IMG/VR virus record: IMGVR_UViG_3300008267_000076
Location: 1 to 48,620 of that record
DNA: 48,620 bases
Strand: one strand, 5' to 3'
DNA from: a virus
Every line of letters begins with the position of its first letter. Within the stretch, counting starts at the first letter, position 1. Under the pieces are notes generated by a model. The model had not been told where the DNA came from. It saw only the letters and a list, made by a program, of their open reading frames with translations, and searched no databases. Made by a program: the position numbers and the translations under genes. Below, one piece after another: positions 1-9,052 of the stretch.

Positions 1-1592
1 GTTCCTTCGACAATGAAAGAAAGAGAGCCAAGCTGGCTCGACATTGACGTCAAGAAGAAATCTTCAATGGTACCAAAGTACTTACGGATATTCTTATCCG
101 TATCATTTCTATCTAGGCCATTTAGAGACTCAGTTTCTCCCGTGATAAGGTCTTCGACCCAAAAATTCAAATCAGTTTTAGCCTCTTGGGTTTCTTCTCC
201 TTTGAGCTTCTTGGTATACTTCTCGCACCTTCTCTCGATATGAAAGATATTGTTCTCAATAACTAGCTCAACCTTTCCACGACCCCATTGGCAATCTTGG
301 TTAATGGTATTATAGTTCTTTCTATTACCCTTCGAAGTTGTATTATAGATAGTAAAAAGTAAGCTATCGATGATAGAAGACTTACCAGAGAAGTTCTTGC
401 CAAAGATACCAACAATGCCCGTTACATCATTGAAATCAATATAGTTACCTTCACCATAATTGAAGAGATTGTCCCACTCAAGCCTCTTGAGCTTCCAATT
501 GACATTGCGCATTACGCTTTCATTCTCTTCAATCGATTTATTATACTTACTATTAAGCGAGTAAACACGATTAAGCACTTCATCTGTTACCTTATAATCA
601 TTAAGGTATTCTTTGATGAACTTCTCCTGTACAGAAGTGCTTCGCAGATCTTCCTGAATATCTTCATGAGTTACGTCAATAGAATTTCTTGTCTCGTTAG
701 CCTTATTCAAAAAAGTAACAGATGTCGGCTTATACTTCTTATAGGCAACGTCAATTACCTTCTTAAGCTCAACCATTGGAATGCTGGTATTAGATACCAA
801 CCTAAGACGAGCATTAGATGGTACTTCAGCATCTTCCGGTAGCTTTCCTTCTCTGGTTAGATGGACCGTAACAAAAGGCTTAGAATTACGTAGGATATGA
901 TGCTCTACGGAAAAATCAGTCTTGCTACGAATATCCCAGAGCAGGAACCCTTTATCATTTGTCTCAGCGTGATTCTGCTGCATTGTTGAGCCGGGATATC
1001 TAATCCTACCATCCTTATCAAGGATCTGGTTAGTCTTATGGATATCACCCAACATAGCGTAATCAAACTTATCAAAAATACCAATGTCATGATCACCATG
1101 CTCCATGACCCATCCCATATCTGTAGTTACACCAGATAGAGAACCATGATATAGAGCAATGTTAATCTTTCCTAGATCAGTTGGATCAGTCCAATTTGTT
1201 TCATCAAATACGCTCAATACATTCAACGTAATATCTTTATCAAGTGAAGTTTCTCCAGACTTCTTGAGAAGATGAAGGTTTGGAAGGTTGAGGGCATCTA
1301 TGATTGGAGTAAGAGCATCCTGCCTATTATTATTCTTTAGGTTACCATCATGATTACCAAGAATGATGTAGGTTGGAGCTATACTAGCTAAGTTACGGAA
1401 AAACTCAGAACACATCTCAACAAACTCTGGCGAGATTTGTGTCTTCGTATGAGCAATATCTCCGCAATGCACAATGTAATCTACTTTCTTTTCTGTAAGA
1501 ATTTCATACAAGTGCGAGAAAGCGTTACGGTATTCTTCATGATATTTGAGATTACGAATGTGTGTATCCGCAATATGAGCAATCCTTACCAT
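1..1592 (-). CDS. sbcDC: SbcD-SbcC (Mre11-Rad50 / gp47-gp46) fusion, 3' part outside window
   Basis: I translated this frame by hand. It is open from an ATG at 1592 (preceded by AGGAG, spacer TATAA) to the left edge, about 530 residues with no stop. Residues 1 to about 340 are a calcineurin-like phosphoesterase of the Mre11/SbcD/gp47 family: IADTH (D9, H11), HCGD, LGNHD, YHGS, GDIHK and the typical YPGSTMQQN. From about residue 365 the frame runs straight into a Rad50/SbcC N-terminus: KLKRLEW, Walker A GIFGKNFSGKSS at 395-406, and FFLTSMSSQ, the Q-loop region, near the edge. In known phages and bacteria these are two genes whose products form an ATP-dependent nuclease for double-strand ends; T4 gp46/47 serves recombination and host DNA breakdown. 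Here they are one polypeptide. An in-frame ATG at 512-510 could also start a separate SbcC, but its ribosome binding site is weak. The gene follows the primase by 13 bases. Coiled coil, zinc hook and Walker B must lie outside the window. Confidence 0.9.
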   Translation of the reverse strand, partial: MVRIAHIADTHIRNLKYHEEYRNAFSHLYEILTEKKVDYIVHCGDIAHTKTQISPEFVEMCSEFFRNLASIAPTYIILGNHDGNLKNNNRQDALTPIIDALNLPNLHLLKKSGETSLDKDITLNVLSVFDETNWTDPTDLGKINIALYHGSLSGVTTDMGWVMEHGDHDIGIFDKFDYAMLGDIHKTNQILDKDGRIRYPGSTMQQNHAETNDKGFLLWDIRSKTDFSVEHHILRNSKPFVTVHLTREGKLPEDAEVPSNARLRLVSNTSIPMVELKKVIDVAYKKYKPTSVTFLNKANETRNSIDVTHEDIQEDLRSTSVQEKFIKEYLNDYKVTDEVLNRVYSLNSKYNKSIEENESVMRNVNWKLKRLEWDNLFNYGEGNYIDFNDVTGIVGIFGKNFSGKSSIIDSLLFTIYNTTSKGNRKNYNTINQDCQWGRGKVELVIENNIFHIERRCEKYTKKLKGEETQEAKTDLNFWVEDLITGETESLNGLDRNDTDKNIRKYFGTIEDFFLTSMSSQLGSLSFIVEG

Positions 1593-1605
1593 TTATACTC
1601 CTATT

Positions 1606-2553
1606 TTAAAATGACAATTCAATCTTTCGTCTCTGCCAATAGTTGATATCAACTAGCTTGGCATTTTTCTTTCTCTCTGCAAATTCTTGCTTTGACATCT
1701 CGCCAACATCAGAGAAGGGACTGATGTCGACTTTATAGAGTTCTATATCATAGTCTAAGAATTGTTTAATAATATCTAAAGCTCTCTTCTCTGCATCTAG
1801 ATCAAGAGCTAGATAAACTGGTGTATCGTGTTCAACGACTCTATTGACCAACAAGGAGCCTTCTCTTAGAGTTGTTCCAAGGATAGGTACAGCGTTCCCA
1901 GCCACGATTGCATCAAACACACCTTCGACGATTGTAAGATCATCATCCCAATCAACATAAAGTTCATTAAAGATAATATCTCTGCTAGCCTGAGGGGCTA
2001 GATACTTTCTCCATTCACCCGTATATGACCGTCCAATAAAGTAATCCAGATCACCATTTAGATTGAACGAGGGAACAATGATACGACCAGCATAGTCTCC
2101 AGAGGAACAAAACCCTATCTTCCACTTTAAGATATCCTGTTTAGATACTCCACGCTTATGAAGAAAATTTAAAGCAGGAGAAGCCGTTACTGGAAGATTC
2201 TTTGAAGCAAGGGATACAAACTCATCTGGTAGATCAACAAGCTTCTTTTCTACCTCATCTGTTCCAAACAGTTTCTGGACCATCAAAGCATCAAATGATG
2301 AAATCTCCGTCTTTCCTGACAGACGATCCCATGATTTTAGATGTGAGAAGGTGCCGTGCGAACGCACAACTCTACGAATACTGGCTCCATGATAATCACA
2401 CACCCAACACTTGAACTTATCCTTCTCAATATTGATTGAGAGTTTGTTCTTATGGTGATTACATTTGGGGCAGCGATAAAGACGTTCAGAGCCAGACTTG
2501 AAAGATTCACCAAGAATCTCTCCTAAGATATTTACCTTTTCTTTGAACTCCAC
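1606..2553 (-). CDS. DNA primase, zinc finger plus Toprim (DnaG / T4 gp61 type)
   Basis: 315 residues. The N-terminus carries a zinc ribbon with CPKC at 28-31 and CWVC at 49-52, as in DnaG and gp61 primases. The central part (about 125-200) resembles the primase N-half of the catalytic core (RIIVPSFN, YFIGRS). A Toprim domain follows, with the conserved glutamate in TIVEGVFDA (E210) and the acidic pair in LALDLDA (D251, D253). It would make RNA primers for lagging-strand synthesis. No helicase domain is fused, so it should work with a separate helicase not seen here. The start is GTG at 2553, lying 22 bases inside the upstream RuvC-like gene. I see no clear ribosome binding site, so translation is probably coupled to that gene. 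The protein is shorter than cellular DnaG and close to phage primases. Family assignment is firm; the exact start is less so. Confidence 0.9.
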   Translation of the reverse strand: MEFKEKVNILGEILGESFKSGSERLYRCPKCNHHKNKLSINIEKDKFKCWVCDYHGASIRRVVRSHGTFSHLKSWDRLSGKTEISSFDALMVQKLFGTDEVEKKLVDLPDEFVSLASKNLPVTASPALNFLHKRGVSKQDILKWKIGFCSSGDYAGRIIVPSFNLNGDLDYFIGRSYTGEWRKYLAPQASRDIIFNELYVDWDDDLTIVEGVFDAIVAGNAVPILGTTLREGSLLVNRVVEHDTPVYLALDLDAEKRALDIIKQFLDYDIELYKVDISPFSDVGEMSKQEFAERKKNAKLVDINYWQRRKIELSF

Positions 2554-3074
2554 TTTAGACCAGCTTTTGCTACAACTAGGCTATCTGCACGATCGTATGT
2601 ACCGGGCGCAGGGTTGCCAAATTTGGTCTTATCATAAGTAAAGTTAGGCTCTTTGTCAAGGATAAATTTTAAAACATGCTCTTTGATATTTGCTCGAACG
2701 GACTTCTCTCTAGTCTTAAGACCAACAGCATTTCTAGCTTGAATAGCTGTAATAAAATGTGGAGTTAATCCAAAAACTTCCCATACAATCCATGATACGA
2801 TTCCATTGAATCTGGCTAGTGTTAAGATCGTCTGAGCTGTTGATTTACCCCTGCTTATCCACAGGGGAGACTCAATATAAATCTCTTCTATTTTAAATCT
2901 TGATTTAATATCAAGAAGATAGTTCTTCACCTTATCTGCCTTGGCGAATATATCCATATCCTTCTTTTTGCTTTGGCTATTCAATTTCCAAGCTTCGCAA
3001 TAAAGTATCTCATCGCCCATACTCAATACTGTGGCACCAGTTATTGAAGTTGATATATCCAAGCCTAATATCAT
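2532..3074 (-). CDS. RuvC-like Holliday junction endonuclease (RNase H fold)
   Basis: 180 residues with the RuvC-type catalytic layout: LGLDIS at the N-terminus (D6), a second strand IYIESP carrying E68, and a C-terminal YDRADSLVVAKAG (D161, D164). These acidic residues bind the metal ions in RuvC-family resolvases, which cut four-way junctions symmetrically. In a phage the likely job is to clear branched replication or recombination DNA before packaging, as T4 gp49 does with an unrelated fold. The length is normal for the family. It begins at ATG 3074, one base after the preceding virion gene's stop, and overlaps the primase by 22 bases, which places it in a DNA-metabolism cassette with primase and SbcDC. 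A RuvC-like fold is well supported; junction specificity is inferred. Confidence 0.83.
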   Translation of the reverse strand: MILGLDISTSITGATVLSMGDEILYCEAWKLNSQSKKKDMDIFAKADKVKNYLLDIKSRFKIEEIYIESPLWISRGKSTAQTILTLARFNGIVSWIVWEVFGLTPHFITAIQARNAVGLKTREKSVRANIKEHVLKFILDKEPNFTYDKTKFGNPAPGTYDRADSLVVAKAGLKWSSKKR

Positions 3075-3075
3075 A

Positions 3076-4338
3076 TTAAAAATCCAGTTTTAGTTTAAAA
3101 GTAAATTCACGATCTTCTTTCTTTAATATCGGCTTGGCCAATTTTGCGATCGCAATAAGGTTTCTATTTTCATCATATATGCCTATCTTAGATATCCATG
3201 TCTGTTTAGCAAACTCTGGGGCTGGATCATTATAAGGTGAATATACTGTATTCTTTATTTGAAGATTACTATTCTCATGGTAACCAGAACTGCCACTCCA
3301 AAAAATGGTACTTTCTTGATCATTTTTTAAATATGTGGGATTATTAGAATGGTTCAATTCTCCCTTTTTTGCATGAGCTAACATTGTTAAAGTAGAGATA
3401 TTTGTAGTACCATTCATCTTCAAATAAAAACTTGAGTTTATAACAGAAGTAGGAGTATCCTCGATGGTTTCTGGATCGTTCGGCAGCCCATTTTCGTCAA
3501 TATATCCTTGAGTTCCCCAATGAATCCATCTTGGATAATCTAATTGAATATCTTCTCCTTCCACTATATTTATAGGATAAGGACAAAACTTATATCTTTC
3601 TTTAAAGTCAGTAGAGAGTTCCCATTGACCAGTTAGTATAATAAATCCCTCATTATATAATACAATGCCAGCTACTTTGCCAGTATTTCCCTGCAATTTA
3701 CCATATGTTTGTATAAGTTCGCCATTCTTATTTACATCTTCTAGAGTTGCAATCACTTCTCCATGAATACGATATTCAAGTTTAACGCTTCCCTTCTCGA
3801 TGTAAGAGCCAAAAAATATCGAAGGTACACTTATCAATGATAGCCGATCTGTCATCAGATTATGATAATCAGATTCAAAAGCATAATGAGGGCTTAATAG
3901 TTTATAATAATTAAGAGTATTCTTTAGTGCTACTAATCTTCTTCTATCTTTTCCGCAAACATCATAGAATTCATCCTCTGGGCTTAGATACCTATCGATA
4001 GATATGGTGCTAGCTTGTGGATATTTTCCTCTTATTTCGTCTCCGTAAGAAAAGGATTGGTATTCTTGCAGCGATATTGTTCTAAATGATAAAGAGGTTC
4101 CGGACTTTACTATGAATGGATAAATCAGGTCCTCTTCTCTTCTATTGATATTTATCTCATAAAGCTCTATATGACCGGATGGAACATGCTTTATAGTTTC
4201 ATTTTCAGAAAATGTTGATTGTTCATAATGCTCACCATTATAATAAATCTTCCTATCATGTATGAAAAATTCAATTTTTGGATGAGTCTCTAATACATTA
4301 CGAAAAATGTCATTTTCTTGAAATTCATTATAAGGCAT
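3076..4338 (-). CDS. Virion-associated protein, paralogue of the upstream neighbour
   Basis: 420 residues, soluble, no signal peptide or membrane segment. I do not recognise a named family. The C-terminal half (about 220-420) is clearly related to the product of the neighbouring gene at 4356-5546. Both contain a hydrophobic strand pair (GIVLYNEGFIILTG here, GLIYYQAGVVVLSP there), a shared SNPTYLK motif, and a matching ending (GIYDENRNLIAIAKLAKP here, GLYSSDNELLAVAKLSEV there), finishing in alternating hydrophobic residues KLKLDF. The two genes sit 17 bases apart and probably arose by duplication. It is the last gene of the structural block before the DNA-enzyme genes, and a tail or baseplate structural role is inferred from position only. 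Confidence 0.8.
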   Translation of the reverse strand: MPYNEFQENDIFRNVLETHPKIEFFIHDRKIYYNGEHYEQSTFSENETIKHVPSGHIELYEININRREEDLIYPFIVKSGTSLSFRTISLQEYQSFSYGDEIRGKYPQASTISIDRYLSPEDEFYDVCGKDRRRLVALKNTLNYYKLLSPHYAFESDYHNLMTDRLSLISVPSIFFGSYIEKGSVKLEYRIHGEVIATLEDVNKNGELIQTYGKLQGNTGKVAGIVLYNEGFIILTGQWELSTDFKERYKFCPYPINIVEGEDIQLDYPRWIHWGTQGYIDENGLPNDPETIEDTPTSVINSSFYLKMNGTTNISTLTMLAHAKKGELNHSNNPTYLKNDQESTIFWSGSSGYHENSNLQIKNTVYSPYNDPAPEFAKQTWISKIGIYDENRNLIAIAKLAKPILKKEDREFTFKLKLDF

Positions 4339-4355
4339 GGTTTTCTCTATTGGTA

Positions 4356-5546
4356 TTAGTAATCCAATCTAACTCTTAAGACCATTTCATTAGTGGGATC
4401 TTTTCTTAAGACCTCAGACAACTTAGCTACAGCAAGAAGTTCATTATCTGAAGAATATAGTCCAACAGATGAAATATATGATATAGGAGCATCTTCAGTG
4501 CTATCCTTAACTCTTATCTTACTATCTTTTAAATATGTAGGATTTGAACTATAATTGAAATCATTGTGATTTACTCTACAAAAATATATTGTAGAATTTA
4601 ATTCTGTCGTATTGTTGAAAGCTAATCTAACTATTCTTCTACGAAGCGAAGAACATGAAGTTGGAATATCAACTTGCTGTAATACATCTTCTATATCAAG
4701 CTCTGCCGCCGATTCTTCATCTATATGCATAACTGGCTGGACTTCACTACCGGGTAGCTTACCATAGGTAACATCAGGTGAGGCATATTTATTAAATACA
4801 TGAGGACTTAAGACTACAACTCCGGCTTGATAATAAATCAATCCACATCTCTCATCTATTCCTATAGTATCACTGGAGCCATATATGATAGTATCAGTTG
4901 GAGTAACACCATCTGCTCCAAAAGTGACCAACTGTTTGCATCTTAAAATTCCATAATCACCAGCCGGTGAATTGACTCTATATCCATTTATCGAACCATT
5001 ATCAGATGCATCGGATATATAGAGAACCTTACGTTCTTCTGATACTCCTTGCTCAAAAGGATTTTGACCCACATCCAAATGAATATGAAAAGAACCCTTC
5101 TTTATTTCATCCTTATTTAAAAGTCTAGCTAAGCTAATTACATATAGTTCATCATATTTTGTACCACCTTCCAGAATATCACCATCAGCATCAAATCTTA
5201 AAACGCCGCCGGTAGTATTATGTCCTGCAAGTACTTGAGCCATTTGAGTATATATTCTAGCCTTCTTAAGATAAGAAGTATCTTGATTATTCAATAATTC
5301 AGATTTACCTGATAGTCCTAAAGTCATATCAAAAATATGATTTGCTGATGATCTCAAATAAGGATAATCATAAACACTCTGAAACATCTTATGCGGATAA
5401 TTCTTAATGTTAGTACCCTCTGCATCGTCTTCAGGCTCTGGGTATGTACCAAATACGATTCCTCCGTGAATTGGAATTGCTTCGTGCAGAAGGGTTCTAG
5501 TAGTCGTTACGTCGTCGTTTAAAAACGTCTTAAACATTGTTGCCAT
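4356..5546 (-). CDS. Virion-associated protein, paralogue of the downstream neighbour
   Basis: 396 residues with a strong ribosome binding site (GAGGAG) before ATG GCA ACA ATG at 5546. The N-terminal half (MFKTFLNDD, then IPIHGGIVFG) is specific to this copy. The C-terminal half shares with the 3076-4338 product the strand pair GLIYYQAGVVVLSP, the motif SSNPTYLKD and the ending LLAVAKLSEVLRK followed by LRVRLDY. The middle holds repeated beta-strand-like stretches, which suits a fibrous or shell-like virion component. No enzyme motif is visible. Its place in a run of head-to-tail structural genes points to a tail or baseplate accessory protein. Function is otherwise unknown. Confidence 0.8.
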   Translation of the reverse strand: MATMFKTFLNDDVTTTRTLLHEAIPIHGGIVFGTYPEPEDDAEGTNIKNYPHKMFQSVYDYPYLRSSANHIFDMTLGLSGKSELLNNQDTSYLKKARIYTQMAQVLAGHNTTGGVLRFDADGDILEGGTKYDELYVISLARLLNKDEIKKGSFHIHLDVGQNPFEQGVSEERKVLYISDASDNGSINGYRVNSPAGDYGILRCKQLVTFGADGVTPTDTIIYGSSDTIGIDERCGLIYYQAGVVVLSPHVFNKYASPDVTYGKLPGSEVQPVMHIDEESAAELDIEDVLQQVDIPTSCSSLRRRIVRLAFNNTTELNSTIYFCRVNHNDFNYSSNPTYLKDSKIRVKDSTEDAPISYISSVGLYSSDNELLAVAKLSEVLRKDPTNEMVLRVRLDY

Positions 5547-5559
5547 CTTATATTACTCC

Positions 5560-6492
5560 TCAGTTATCTAGCTTTAAAAATCTTACTGGCATGTCAATAC
5601 TAGAACCTGTTGTAGCCCCAGTTATTCTTACGATTGAATCAATAAATTTATAAGTCTTTCCTGCTATATCAAAAGTACTACCTAGCTTATCAAATAAATA
5701 ATCACTGGTATTTAGTTCTAATGATGAAGCAATCTTGAATTCTATTGTGGTTCCTCTCGGGCCTCTAATGACTTCTGTTCTTGCATTTGAATTTCTTTCT
5801 CTGTTTAAGGACACAAAATTTATGTCTTGACCAAGTGATAGATAATAGCTTGCTACGTTATCATCATCTATATAAGAAACAGATGCTTGCAGAGTTCCTT
5901 GCTTATCGATAATTCTTCCGAATCTATTGTCTATCTCGATGACATATTGTGTTTCATTTAGATCGTTATCAATAGCAAATTCAGAATTAATTTCTTCTGT
6001 ATCTAGACCCTGATCTATTCTGCAATATGATCCGACTGTTCTTGTCTCGCCGAACATTACACCTTGGACTAGTCCATTTAGACTTGTGCCAAAAGCTTCT
6101 TCTGTATCCTTATCAACTGCACAGATAAAGGCGTTATAGTCTTCGCTCATTCTAGTATCATTAGAAGCGGCTTGATTTATTTTCATGATAGGTAGAAATA
6201 GAAGATTATTTCTTGGAATTGAAATTAGCTTAGACTTCATTGAAGACATATTATTAGTAAATGCTTCTAAAATTGGTGTCATTAAAATATCTAAATCATA
6301 ATAAGCTGAGCCATTAGGATGCGCACCATCAGGGTGATTATTGTTTCTATATAAACTATAGTCTACCTCATCGTCTCCTAAGGCAAATTTGGCAATTCTA
6401 AAAGAGCCATCACCTTTTGCTAAGCGTGCTCTTCCAGTATCTGTAAGAACAGCATCTAAAATAATATCACCTGAATTGTCTAAAAAAGCCAT
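5560..6492 (-). CDS. Conserved phage structural protein with MxFLD N-terminal module
   Basis: 310 residues. The N-terminus has a pattern I associate with conserved virion proteins of T4-like phages: AFLDNSGDIILDAVLTDTG, then LAKGDGSF and FALGDDEVDY, followed by SAYYDLDI and ILEAFTNN. The 12597-13586 product starts with a related pattern (SFLDTKEQVI, LTQYGKHL, LGKF, FFDDDILYD), so the two probably share an N-terminal domain. The rest is beta-rich with no catalytic motif. The start at ATG 6492 is fixed by TAAGGAG. That ribosome binding site directly follows short AT-rich inverted repeats at 6505-6528. Tail or baseplate attachment is inferred from context. Confidence 0.82.
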   Translation of the reverse strand: MAFLDNSGDIILDAVLTDTGRARLAKGDGSFRIAKFALGDDEVDYSLYRNNNHPDGAHPNGSAYYDLDILMTPILEAFTNNMSSMKSKLISIPRNNLLFLPIMKINQAASNDTRMSEDYNAFICAVDKDTEEAFGTSLNGLVQGVMFGETRTVGSYCRIDQGLDTEEINSEFAIDNDLNETQYVIEIDNRFGRIIDKQGTLQASVSYIDDDNVASYYLSLGQDINFVSLNRERNSNARTEVIRGPRGTTIEFKIASSLELNTSDYLFDKLGSTFDIAGKTYKFIDSIVRITGATTGSSIDMPVRFLKLDN

Positions 6493-6504
6493 AATTTAAA
6501 CTCC

Positions 6505-6528
6505 TTACTATATTTAGTAATTACTAAA
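6505..6528 (-). promoter_or_regulatory. AT-rich inverted repeats upstream of the 5560-6492 gene
   Basis: Three related half-sites lie here: TTACTA (6505-6510), TAGTAA (6515-6520) and TTACTA (6521-6526). The first pair can form a six-base-pair hairpin with a four-base loop, directly 5' of the GGAG ribosome binding site on the minus transcript. The last two form the exact 16-base palindrome TTTAGTAATTACTAAA (6513-6528). The 67-base gap 6493-6559 is one of the longer spacers in the structural block. It could be an operator or an RNA structure that tunes translation, but in such AT-rich DNA chance is possible. Confidence 0.3.
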
Positions 6529-6559
6529 GATTAAATAGTCATAAAATATTAAAATAAAC

Positions 6560-9052
6560 TTAGAAATTAGTTCTATTTTTAATATGCTCATGTTTGAAAA
6601 CAATATTCAAATCGATTTTTTTACCAGTTTGTTTTGATGTCAAACGAATTTTAAACTTCTTACCCCATAATGATTGATCTTGTATGCCCAAAAATATCGT
6701 ATCCTGTTCAGAAAGATTAATAACACTATCTAAGTCATAAGATATATTACTCTTTTGATAATTTATCAATCCCTGAGGATACGAAGGAGTTATTTGTATT
6801 AATCTCTTGAGTGCTCTTGTGAGCTCTTTATTGTTTTCTGATTTTAGATCATATAATTTAATTATTGGATATACAGAACCATTATCATCAATATTCTCTA
6901 TTTCATATATTTGTGATGGATATGAAATATTACCATGATTATCTATGCTTCTAAAAGTATACCAATATTTTTTATTTGGCAAGATATTATCAATATAGGA
7001 TATTGATGTAGTTTGAACATCAGAATTCAATAGCTTATCCGAAGATATTGTAATAATACTTGACTCATCAATATCAAAATCACGATAACTATATGGTTGT
7101 GTATCTATTCTAAAAATCTGAAATATCACAGAGTGATCGTCTGATTCATATTCAATTGGATCATTAGATTTTCTTCTTTGATGATCCCTGAACATTTGAT
7201 TAAATTGTTCTTCTTTTAAAGAAATAACTTCTGGTAGTCTATGATATTTTCCAACTGTTGAATTTATATTAAATTTAATCTTATCCGCAACACTCATTAA
7301 AGGTATTACTTCTATGTCTGGTGCTGTTGGCGGTTTATCGAGTAATAAATTTATATAATTATAATATGGTACTTCAACTAGTTTTAAAGATGGTTCAGTT
7401 CGTACTGTACAACCTGCTCTCCCTGTACTCGCATTATTCCAGATAGAGTTGTAAGAATATTTACTTCCAAATACTAAATGATAAGCATAAATATTATAAG
7501 AATAATATGTACCATATTTTACTTGAGTATCAATGTAGTTAATAACGTCTAATTTATTTGAATTTGGCAGCCAAATATTTTGAATCTCTTCGCCATTAAT
7601 GGCATCTTTTCTTTTCTCAATACGATAGAAAACAGTTTCTGAATAAGCTTTTTTACCCATTAACATTTCTTGATATGTTCTTGTTCTAGACCTTATTAAT
7701 TCTTTTAGCTTAGAAGAAAATACATATGTCATTAAAGTACGATAAAATACATAACTCGGATCATCTGTAACTTCTTCAGATTGTTCATTTTTACCTAAAA
7801 ATATTGAGTCTTCTGAGTCAAAAAAACCAACTGGTGATATAGTTTGACCATTTACAAAATCTTCATACCATTTATTAATATCAAAAACTCTTCTTTGCTG
7901 AGTAGAGATATCTACTTCTGATAGATTTAATCTATTTTGAAAATCAGATTCGTCTTGAACACTTAAGCCAGTTTTAATTTGTTCTATAAATTCAGAATAC
8001 TCAGAACTATGTTTCGAAACAACATTCATTAAATAAGATGATAATCCAGATTCTTGTAAAATATTGCCGAACTCAATATTAGAATCTGTTCCAAAACTTA
8101 TATCCATAAACATTGGAAATAATTCTTTTTTTGAATTATATTTTTGAAATAAATCTACATTTTTATGAGATATAAATAAATTACTAAATTTATTACTTAA
8201 TTCATTTATTTGTTCATTAGTTAATTTTAAAACTTCTTTGCCATATATATCGAAATATTCAATATTTGAATCTAGATTTATCTTTGAATAAAGAGAAAGG
8301 TGTTTTCTGAACCATTCATTTTTTACATCATTAGTTTGTTTTGATAACTCATCATTAAAAACATATAAATTTGGCAATATTGCATCATGAATATTAGATA
8401 TATTGGATTCATATTCTTTGATATAAAAATTGTATGTCGATTCAATATTTGCAACATTAGTTGACATAATTGTATTATGATTCTCAATGCTTTTTAAATC
8501 AAAAGGAATATTGACATCAAAGATATGATCTTCATATGTCTCTTCATCAAGAACATTAGATATAATATTATTAAATATATTTATAGGATCTTCTTGCGTT
8601 CGATATGCAGGTGACAAAGTATTTCTTGTTATTTGAATTACTTCTTCAAAAGATGGTAAAGATAAATTATTACTTACCTCTTCTCTTATGGCATTCATGG
8701 GCCTGAACCAAATATCGTAAGGAGAGCTAGTATTTCTACCAGTAAGAGATAGCTCTCCGGAGTCATATCTACGATTATCCCAGTATAGGCCAGATACTAA
8801 TCTAAATTTATCTGTTATTGAACTATTGACATCTTCATATTGTAATATTTTTTGTAAAATATCATCATATGACATTTTTTGTTCAACGATTGTAGAATTG
8901 AATATTTCTTTCTTTTTACCAATTGAATTTACAATATAGGAAAATCTTTCATCTATTTCTAAAGTTTCTTCATTTCTAAAGAAGCTAGCTGGGTTATTAG
9001 ATTGTTCTCTCAGAAGATCATTAATTTCTGCTGGTGTTAATCTTATCGCCAT
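6560..9052 (-). CDS. Large virion (baseplate-region) protein with C-terminal FnIII-like segment
   Basis: 830 residues, AT-rich, no membrane segment. The N-terminal two thirds is helix-rich and not recognised. From about residue 640 to 750 there is a fibronectin type III-like stretch: IFRIDTQPYSYRDFD, then IDNILPNKKYWYTFRSIDN followed by GNISYPSQIYEI. This is the classic pattern of a tyrosine-rich strand after a proline turn. Such domains are common in tail and baseplate proteins, where they bind carbohydrates or join other domains. The ATG at 9052 overlaps the upstream gene by 10 bases, with AGGAG about 10 bases ahead, so the two are likely made together. No enzymatic motif is visible. A baseplate or tail role is inferred from its place in the cluster. 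Confidence 0.82.
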   Translation of the reverse strand: MAIRLTPAEINDLLREQSNNPASFFRNEETLEIDERFSYIVNSIGKKKEIFNSTIVEQKMSYDDILQKILQYEDVNSSITDKFRLVSGLYWDNRRYDSGELSLTGRNTSSPYDIWFRPMNAIREEVSNNLSLPSFEEVIQITRNTLSPAYRTQEDPINIFNNIISNVLDEETYEDHIFDVNIPFDLKSIENHNTIMSTNVANIESTYNFYIKEYESNISNIHDAILPNLYVFNDELSKQTNDVKNEWFRKHLSLYSKINLDSNIEYFDIYGKEVLKLTNEQINELSNKFSNLFISHKNVDLFQKYNSKKELFPMFMDISFGTDSNIEFGNILQESGLSSYLMNVVSKHSSEYSEFIEQIKTGLSVQDESDFQNRLNLSEVDISTQQRRVFDINKWYEDFVNGQTISPVGFFDSEDSIFLGKNEQSEEVTDDPSYVFYRTLMTYVFSSKLKELIRSRTRTYQEMLMGKKAYSETVFYRIEKRKDAINGEEIQNIWLPNSNKLDVINYIDTQVKYGTYYSYNIYAYHLVFGSKYSYNSIWNNASTGRAGCTVRTEPSLKLVEVPYYNYINLLLDKPPTAPDIEVIPLMSVADKIKFNINSTVGKYHRLPEVISLKEEQFNQMFRDHQRRKSNDPIEYESDDHSVIFQIFRIDTQPYSYRDFDIDESSIITISSDKLLNSDVQTTSISYIDNILPNKKYWYTFRSIDNHGNISYPSQIYEIENIDDNGSVYPIIKLYDLKSENNKELTRALKRLIQITPSYPQGLINYQKSNISYDLDSVINLSEQDTIFLGIQDQSLWGKKFKIRLTSKQTGKKIDLNIVFKHEHIKNRTNF

